From Rhizopus arrhizus (lineage: Eukaryota > Mucoromycota > Mucoromycetes > Mucorales > Rhizopodaceae), in contig JAKZZE010000014.1 in assembly GCA_024220505.1 (NCBI GenBank), positions 806,001-870,000 of the forward strand: a DNA stretch of 64,000 nt, in the 5' to 3' direction. A program made the position numbers and the translations under genes. The notes beneath the pieces were generated by a model. That model worked only from the letters and a program-made list of their open reading frames with translations, was not told where the DNA came from and made no database searches. Below are positions 57,050 to 64,000 of this stretch, piece after piece (the stretch's first letter is position 1; the number at the start of each line of letters is the position of its first letter).

Positions 57050-58370
57050 AGTTTTATTTTATTTTTTATAGGATTTTATTCAGGTGCCACTAGGCGTACA
57101 CCATTACAAGTTGCAGATAAAATACAATCCGTTTTTTTTTCTTTCTTTCTTTTTCTTTTCGTCTTTGTTGTTACTTGTGCTTTGTAATCTGTGCTAAGTT
57201 TGTTAGTGACAACAAAACCTGAGGCAAACAACAGATCAGGAAAGCCTATGGATTAACCTTGTGGTAAATGACTACTGTTTTCTTTGTGAATCTTGAGAAT
57301 TTACCTAGTGGCTTTTGTTACTACTTCCTGAGGCCAAAAATGATGATCTTCAAAGGATAGCTTTCCAGTGGGGTTGCCATAAAGAGCAAAACACAAGCAA
57401 TAACCTTCAAGGAGGTCACAGAGAGTGAAGGAGTGACTTCAGTGCTAAAGGAAGAAAAGTATTGAATGAGAATATAAGTTAACTTGGCAGGGTGAATGAA
57501 AACGCGAGACATAATTGTTTGCCAGATTTCAAGTTTGAGGGGACAAGACCAGACAAAGTACTCTTCAGAAACGGCACCACCGCAGTAGACACAATCGAGA
57601 TCTAGAAATCGGGTTGAGATTATTTGGTGAAAACATTCCTTGCACGGCATTTTGTGATGTTGGAGACTTTAGAGTAGCGTGTGAGTTCTGTTTGGGATAG
57701 ATTTTTTCCAAAAGCGGCGGCAGGCAGAAGGAGCTGCACGAGGATATGATGGTGGTAGCGTAGATAAGTGAGGTAGCCGAGATTTACGAAACCAATTGGT
57801 ATTCACAAACTGTCTCGTGTCGGTTTGCTATTAGACCAAGAAAGGGCGTACGATTGGGTTCATCCATATTATCTTCATGCCTGTCCAACGCGCTTTGGCT
57901 TACCTTCTCGGTTGATCAATCGCATAACCTTACTGTTCTTCAATATTTCTATTTGCGTCAACATCAATCGTTTCCTTTCGGGGCACTTTACACAGAGCCG
58001 TGGGCTTTGCCAGGGAGACCCTCTTTAGCCGTTTTGCTATTGAACCTCTTCTGCACACCATATACGTCTACTCATCTATTCTTGGTTTTTCTTTCCAAGA
58101 GGACTCTGACACACGATTGACAAATCCTCTGATCCAAATATCCGTTTTTAAGAGTATGACATACGCTGATGATATAGCCGTATTTCTAGTCGATTCTGGT
58201 GAGCCTCATGCTCTACTTGATATCCTGGCTCTCTATTCTCGGGCATCCATCGCTCACCTCAACAGTTATAAAACCTTGGCAGTTTTGCCTTTGGGACAAC
58301 CGCAACACTCATGGCAGCCCGCCTTGTCTTCTTATCGCTTGAGATGTGCCGTTTGAAATTTGGTAAAACT
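57050..58370 (-). mobile_element. LINE ORF2 fragment with internal inversion
   Basis: The 3' part of a LINE lies on the minus strand: 57321-57780 encodes the C-terminal zinc-knuckle region of ORF2 (CVYCGGAVSEEYFVWSCPLK, then LEIW). A T-rich tract at 57131-57160 on the plus strand would be its poly(A) end. Directly adjoining, 57826-58356 encodes part of the reverse transcriptase on the opposite (plus) strand: LLDQERAYDWVHPYYL, SRGLCQGDPL and the catalytic MTYADDIAVFLVDSGE. The RT part contains a frameshift at about 58015. The element is inactive: endonuclease and most of RT are missing. Confidence 0.75.
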
Positions 58371-58478
58371 TCAAATTTCAAGCGAATTTCATCAACTTTT
58401 TATTTTCAAATGATCTGCAGTGTAACAAATTATGATTATTTATTCATGGATATAAAATAGGTGCATGTGCTGTAAATG

Positions 58479-59339
58479 TTACACTTGTATTTTAGGTGCA
58501 AATAATTGTTCAACTAAATCTACAGGAGAAGGTTCGTCTATTGTATTATTTTGTATTTTACAATACTTTGGCTATTGAATGTTAGATGATGATAATAGGC
58601 TTATTTTTTACATTTACTAATGACATGACAGAATGTGATTTCTTTAATAAGGCATGATTCGAATTTTCAATATTTATACTTCTTTCGGTTCTTTCACGTA
58701 CAACAGTCGAAATATCTTTAAATACTTGCTTTCTTGTCAGTGGTGGACTATATATATAAACTGAGTTTAAATTTTATGATGGATGAATAATTTACGTTTG
58801 AAATTGAGGATTAACATCGGATTTTGTATTCATCCGTAATGTGAGCTAATAAGAAATTAATATTTGAAGTAATACAAGTATTTTTTTTTTTTACTTTACT
58901 TTTATAGTTGAATTGAATTTACAATCTTGTAATAAATATCTTTCGGTTACTACACCAGAACCAGCATATTCAGATAGATTAATGCTTAATGAACCAATCT
59001 CTTTTCCACCCTTTTGATAGACTTCTAATTTCAATTCACAATCATTCAACATTTGATGTTTATCAATAGCCAATTTTGTCATTGTATTTATAGGGTAATT
59101 CCATTTTACTTGATGATCTTTTATGGGTACACTAAAAGAAATGTTATTTGATTATCATCATCTACTGTAAAAACTAACCTAGGTGTTGAACCAGTCGTAT
59201 GGGATGCATGCTTTAATTTCCAATTGACATAATAATATCCACTTACAAGTGGTATATTCACTAAATCTCTTATTATCACTGATATTTCAAAATTTACTTT
59301 TCTATTTTTTGATATAAAAAGATAACTAAAAGGAGACAT
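58479..59339 (-). CDS. NT-C2 domain protein (EEIG1/EHBP1-type N-terminal C2)
   Basis: Small protein made mostly of an N-terminal C2 (NT-C2) domain, which binds membranes. Exons 58479-58571, 58618-58747, 58796-58845, 58900-59131, 59179-59339; 221 residues. Domain hallmarks: FEISVIIRDLVNIPLVSGYY, VPIKDHQVKWNYPIN, CELKLEVYQKGGKEIGSLSI, NLSEYAGSG and RYLLQDCKFNSTIKLTLRM. After the domain come a basic helix (LTRKQVFKDISTVVRERTER) and a short acidic/hydrophobic end (DLVELF-like). All introns are 46-54 nt. Divergent from the MFS gene (414 bp between starts). Confidence 0.87.
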
Positions 59340-59753
59340 CTAAAGGAGTGTAAGAGGAAAGAAGAAGAGTGATTTATAAAAAAATAAAAATAATGATAAT
59401 AAAAAAAAGCGGGAAAGAATGAGTGTGCTCAGTGACTTTCTCTCTTTTATACATTCAAAAATGGACAATGCCCATCTTGTGTACTACACTGAAAATCAAA
59501 TTGTTTTTCAACTAAATAAAAGGAGAATTGTACACACATACACATACATTTGTATACATATGCCCTTCAATTACTATATTTATTCAAATTAGACTTATTT
59601 CAATTGACATCAGTTTATTGAATTAAGCAAAGGAATGTATAAACAGTAAAAATAAGAATAGCCAATAAAATTCATATCATTTATCCTTTTTTATACCAGA
59701 TGATGATTGCATAATATTTTTCCTTTTTCCTTTTCTTTTTATTATTCACAGTA
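59340..59753. other. Divergent promoter region
   Basis: 414 bp between the NT-C2 gene and the MFS gene. It has ACACACATACACATACAT at about 59533-59550 and T/C-rich tracts close to the MFS start. No gene. Confidence 0.55.
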
Positions 59754-61622
59754 ATGCCAGATACATACAGTCTTTTGATTAATCAAGGTAAAATGTATGC
59801 ATTTCATTTTTTCTTTTCTTTTTTTAATCATCTTATTTGAATGAATAAAGATAATACATTATCTGAAGTCAACTTTGCAGAGAAAAGACTTGTTCAGAAA
59901 TTAGATACAAGGCTATTACCATTTCTTAGTTTTATGTATCTCTTTTCTTCTTTGGATAGATCCAGTTTGGGTAATGCTGTATTAGATAACTTTGAAGAAG
60001 ATGTGGGTATTACGCCTGATGAATTCAATACATGTGTTACTATCTTTTATGTAAAAAAAAAAAAAGATCATCTTTTAATATGTTGAATGATTCACCAAGA
60101 GTATATAGGTTGGTTTTCTTATATTTCAAATACCAAGCAACATACTCCTAAAGCGATTTACAGCCAAGAGATGGTTACCACTCCTCATGTTCCTCTGGGG
60201 TTCCATCGCCTGTCTTCATTCTATCGTCAAAGGCTATCGTCAACTCTTGGTCCTTCGATTCTTCTTGGGGTTTTTTGAAGCTGGATTCTTTCCTGGCGTT
60301 ATCTATTTCTTGACTTTATTTTACAAAAAGACAGAGATGGCAACACGTATCGCACTCTTCTGGGGCTCAACTGTGGCGGCTCATGCTTTTGGTAAACGAA
60401 TAAGAAGGTGGATTGTGTGCTCATCTTGATTCATTTAGCTGGATTACTTGCTTTTGGTATCTTGCAGTTGAGAGGGTTGAGTGGGATGACTGGATGGCAG
60501 TGGTTGTTCCTAATCGAAGGTATTCCTACTGTTCTTGTCAGTTTTATAGCTTTGTAAGGCGATAAAATAAAGATAGATTAGCGTACTGACAGACGACCCA
60601 TTAGCTTCTACTTGCCCACATCACCTTCTACTTGGTTCATGTTGACCCCAGAGGAAAGGGTACTGTCCGTGTCAAGACTTGAGGATGAATCAGGCGGTCA
60701 TGTCCACATGACGTTAGCTGACCTGGACGCTTCTAACAAAAAGCAAGCGTTCAAGGCATTAACGGATTGGAAAGTATGGATTTATATGCTGATGTTCTTT
60801 TGTGGTAGTGTTCCAAACACGAGCATATCAAAGTAATCTGCCCTTATTCTATTTATCCAATATCAATCTTTCTTTCCTATAGCTTCTTACCTTCTATCAT
60901 CAAAGGCATGGGTTATGATGATAAGCTCTCGGCAAACTTGATGTCAGGTACAAAGCGTTTAGATGCTCTATGTCTTATTCATCCTTGTACATTAGCTCCA
61001 CCTTATTTATGTGCAGTATTAGTGGTAAACAACATAGATCAAGACAAGATTATTTCTTAATGATTCAATAGATGATAGCAGCTGCTTATTCATCTGATCA
61101 TCAGAACGACAGAGCCTATCATGCCATCGGGGGCGCCTTTATCTGCTTTGTGGGTTACATTGTACTCGTCACTTGCATCCAAAGACCTCAACTCTACACG
61201 GGTGCCTGTATCGCTGTAGTCGGCATATTCGTGATCAATCCGATCGTGAATGCCTGGTTGACGAGCAATATCGCGCCAGACATGAAAAAGAGTGTGGCTA
61301 CAGCCATGGCTGTGTCTGCTAATAATTCAGCAGGATTGATTGGGTCGAATATCTATAGGAAATCAGATGCTCCTAGATACGGTAACTAATGAAAACAACA
61401 GTACAGTAACTGATTGTTATGTCTAGTCCGTGGTCATTCGATCAACTTGTTCTTCATCTCCTTCTTCGTCGTCATTGTCCTCCTTCAAAGGCACTTGCTC
61501 AAAAACAAAATGGATTAAAAAATCATGAAATGTCAAAATTGACAGCGGATGAAATACAAGACATGGAAGAAAGTGATGCGAGAATAGGTGATGAAGCGTT
61601 GGACTTTGAGTATCGTCTGTAG
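59754..61622 (+). CDS. MFS transporter, allantoate permease (Dal5/Tna1) type; probable C-terminal frameshift
   Basis: Proton-coupled uptake of an organic anion across the plasma membrane; related fungal carriers take allantoate, nicotinate or pantothenate, and the substrate here is unknown. Exons 59754-59787, 59851-60050, 60109-60391, 60439-60553, 60605-60832, 60883-60947, 60996-61024, 61072-61381, 61427-61518; 451 residues to the first stop. Motifs: LPFLSFMYLFSSLDRSSLGN (TM1), VGFLIFQIPSNILLKRF, LRFFLGFFEAGFFPGVIYFL, GWQWLFLIEGIPTVLVSF and the late VRGHSINLFFISFFVVIVLL. After TAA at 61516-61518 a different frame carries a family-like cytosolic tail to 61622 (MSKLTADEIQDMEESDAR ... FEYRL). 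One missing base near 61515 would explain this. Confidence 0.85.
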
Positions 61623-62181
61623 TCCATTACTGTTCGTAGAGTTTCTGTCCCTTTCGTCAGACTGGAGTGATTGTGAATAGAGTATAAATGAACTATTTTT
61701 TGTTGTATCAAATAAATAGAAATACTCTTACAATCCATGTGTGTTCTTGACAGAGAGAGAGAGAAGGGGGGGGGCTGGGGCACAGAACTCCTTTTTTTTT
61801 CTGTTCACTGCTCTTTACAGAAGAATAAAGAGGAAACGGACCTAAAAAGCATACAAGTTATAATTCAATCTTGAATAAAAGGTCATTGTGTCAGTATCCC
61901 TACCCTTTGATACCCTTGCTTATTGACTGATAAAAAGGTCAGCAAAGAACTCTTATGAACCTTTACGTAGAGTAACTGACACCTCCCGTACTCTATATCC
62001 TTTTGCTCATCTATTCCTGCATGAAAAAAGAAGGAAGGGGAGGAGGAGGGAGAGAAAAAAAGGGAGGAAGAATAAAGCAAAAGGAGATTGTGGTTCGTTT
62101 AGCAAAATTCAGTTTTTGTAGTGCAGCTACACATTTATTAATAAATAGTACAGTTTATAAAAAGATCTTTTAATTACAGCT
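61623..62181. other. Intergenic region
   Basis: About 560 bp between convergent genes. It contains purine-rich tracts (GAGAGAGAGAA then G9 near 61755-61775, and GGAGGAGGAGGGAGAG at about 62039). No gene. Confidence 0.5.
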
Positions 62182-63704
62182 TTAAAGGTCATGGGTGGAT
62201 GTATTTTGAAAATAATTTTGAATTCGTTTATCAACAATCACCTTTTTGTTTAACGGGTGCTCTATGCCAACCTTGGATGATGTGTTCAGTACCAGGTTTA
62301 GGCTACTCGTCGATGATTTTCTACGGTCGTCCGGTTGGGCAGGAAAGTAACCGGATTCAGTACTGTCGTTAAAGTGAGGTGTCATGCAGTAGGATCCTCT
62401 CGACTCGTGCTGTGAAGGATGGGGCGAGATTGTCGTGGGTGTCTTTCTGGCGCCTCCTCCACCCAGGTTCAGGCGGGATGTCTGATACCGCTGCTCCCAG
62501 TCTGAATAGCCCAAGGAGGATTTCCGTCGTGTTCGGTGACCAAACGTCATGGCAGAGTCGTCACTTTCTTTTCTCACTTGCGGATGACGTCTTGGCTCGC
62601 TCTGTTTTGAACGTGGCGGACTCACTCTCTTTTGACGTCGACCGTAAGGCTTGCTGATGGCCGCCGGCGGCGGTGGTGGCGACAGAGAGGGCTTTTCATA
62701 GAGTTCAGGATGTTTAGGTCGGGACCTTTTAGGGTATTCCTCTGCGGGTGAACCCCGACTGCCGTCCTGGTCGTACCCTCTCTTTTCTTCCTCCCAGATG
62801 ATCCTGTCCGGATCAAACATGGCTCCATCACCCCACGTGGCCCATTCGTCTTGCGGCAATACCTTTCTCTTTGTCTGGGCCGTCGCCGGCGAGCCCTTGG
62901 CCTCGGCCAGATCGAGCATATCGTCTCGCTGGATGGCATCATTCGCCTTCTTTGAAAAAAAGGAGGAAGCCAGGGTCCAAAAGATTAGACTGAGAAATAA
63001 AAAGCTCAAGGCGATCGCAAATAACACAACCTCGGTTTGGACAGTGTGAGCAGCACAGTGAACATGATTCTCTGTATTTTCACAAGTCTCCTTGATCATT
63101 TGGAAATAACGTTGGTAAGAGTATCCAAAGCTGTAGGCGACCAGGATCGCTGTGGCTAAGATGAGGCCGACAATGATTCGGCGGTATAAGTATTTTCCTC
63201 TTTTGTTGGTATAGAGTCCGAGCAAGAACCCAGTGGCTCCAAAGACTGTGGCTAACGTGAGAGGTAGGATGCGACTTAATGATGTGGCTGTTGTGATGGG
63301 TGCTGTAGCATTATGTTCGGTAGCCACTTGAAGTACAGTAGATACATCTGTTACTCACTGAATTAGATGATATCATACCTATGTCATTGTTTTTCCTTAC
63401 CTGGTTGATATCTTAGGTTGGCAGGTGAACATGAACAATTGAGAGCATAAATATAACAATGCTTCCATAATCCAAATGAAACTGAATCAGGCGTAGTCAT
63501 GTTGTTTGTAATGTTTCGGTAAAGGAATACTTGATGTAGTGACATACTACTCTTAAAGGAACAATCATCAATATGATCATTTGTTTCGAGCCAGCTTCCG
63601 AATCCAATGGCTAATATGGATAACAGTAAAACTCCTATTCTAATGGCTGGTAAAACAACGTATTCAACAAAAGGGCCATAAGGAGACTGTTTCCTTACAG
63701 ACAT
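62182..63704 (-). CDS. Four-TM membrane protein, Sur7/PalI (Rim9)-like
   Basis: Exons 62182-63347 and 63401-63704; 489 residues. The topology is TM1 (IRIGVLLLSILAIGFGSW), an extracellular loop with Asn-glycosylation sites and a claudin-like motif (FGLWKHCYIYALNCSC), then TM2 (LTLATVFGATGFLLGLY), TM3 (IIVGLILATAILVAYSFGYS) and TM4 (VVLFAIALSFLFLSLIFW). A long cytosolic tail follows, rich in Pro, Ser and Arg (SLSPPPPPAAISKPYG; RRKSS sites). This is the layout of the SUR7/PalI family, known for eisosome/cell-wall and ambient-pH (Rim9/PalI) roles. Which branch it belongs to is not clear. The acceptor at 63348 restores YQPDVSTVLQVATEH. Confidence 0.72.
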
Positions 63705-64000
63705 TATGTTCTCATAAAATAAATTGTAAGTGTGCGTGTATATTAAAAAAAAAGAAAAAAGAAAAAATTGAGAATAAAAAAAACTTTTTTTTTAAAGTTT
63801 TGTAACACAAATAGAATACACTGAAAGGGACAAAGGAAAGAAAGAAGCAGAAAAAAGGATAAGAAGTGCGTATCTTGAACATCAACTCTTTCTCCCCTTT
63901 TCCTTTCTCCCCTTTCTTCTTTTCAGTCTTAAAACAGGTTCAGTTCATCCTCCTATCTTCTTTTCTTGTACCATCAATGATCAAAAGTATCACAAAGTAT
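63705..64000. other. Upstream region of the four-TM gene
   Basis: AT-rich, then C/T-rich (TCTTTCTCCCCTTTTCC near 63887-63903). No gene seen before the window ends. Confidence 0.5.

Overview
This is a eukaryotic window, most likely from a Mucorales fungus (Mucoromycota). The sequence is very AT-rich. Genes are compact and cut by many short introns (about 45-110 nt) with GTAAG-type donors and TAG/CAG acceptors. The protein repertoire is fungal, and ORF1/ORF2 fragments of non-LTR retrotransposons are present. I found no bacterial operon features, CRISPR array, rRNA or intact tRNA. Exon boundaries were joined by hand from splice signals, reading frame and family conservation.

Layout. 1-12.9 kb is a dense housekeeping block: a Ctr copper transporter (partial), lunapark (ER three-way junctions), U1 snRNP protein C, COX15 heme A synthase, a Kap123/importin-4 karyopherin, ribosomal protein eL32 and an uncharacterised protein. 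12.9-25.6 kb is a gene-poor repeat graveyard. It holds relic reading frames, a duplicated structured element at 17.3-17.8 kb, a tRNA-like SINE with 19-bp target duplications at 18.4 kb, an orphan gene broken by a LINE ORF1 fragment with a 17-bp target duplication (18.8-22.1 kb), and a decayed DDE transposase (22.1-23.4 kb). 25.6-42.2 kb is genic again: mitochondrial ribosomal protein bS6m, a secreted orphan protein, GAR1, an orphan protein, a PTC7-type PP2C phosphatase, UDP-glucose dehydrogenase, a Dph6-like PP-loop ATPase, an acyl-CoA-binding ankyrin protein and UTP4. 42.2-48.7 kb is almost empty apart from one broken orphan reading frame. 48.8-63.7 kb carries THOC7, CLP1, YKT6, an F-box protein with a long acidic tail, a 5'-inverted LINE copy, an NT-C2 domain protein, an allantoate-permease-type MFS transporter with a probable frameshift, and a Sur7/PalI-like four-TM protein.

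Several genes share RNA-related roles (U1-C in splicing, GAR1 and UTP4 in rRNA maturation, THOC7 in mRNA export, CLP1 in 3'-end processing, eL32 in translation), but as usual in eukaryotes nothing shows that they are co-regulated. Neighbours are often tail-to-tail with very short spacers (21, 51 and 88 bp), and one head-to-head pair has a 114-bp shared promoter region.

The most notable observations are: (a) the duplicated 140-bp block with conserved islands and an apparently co-varying helix, a candidate unknown structured RNA; (b) the tRNA-like SINE; (c) a stop-free, 3n-length hydrophobic intron in the PTC7 homologue, like the regulated retained intron of yeast PTC7; (d) a LINE copy with the 5' inversion typical of twin priming; (e) a pair of 165-bp inverted arms 1.6 kb apart.
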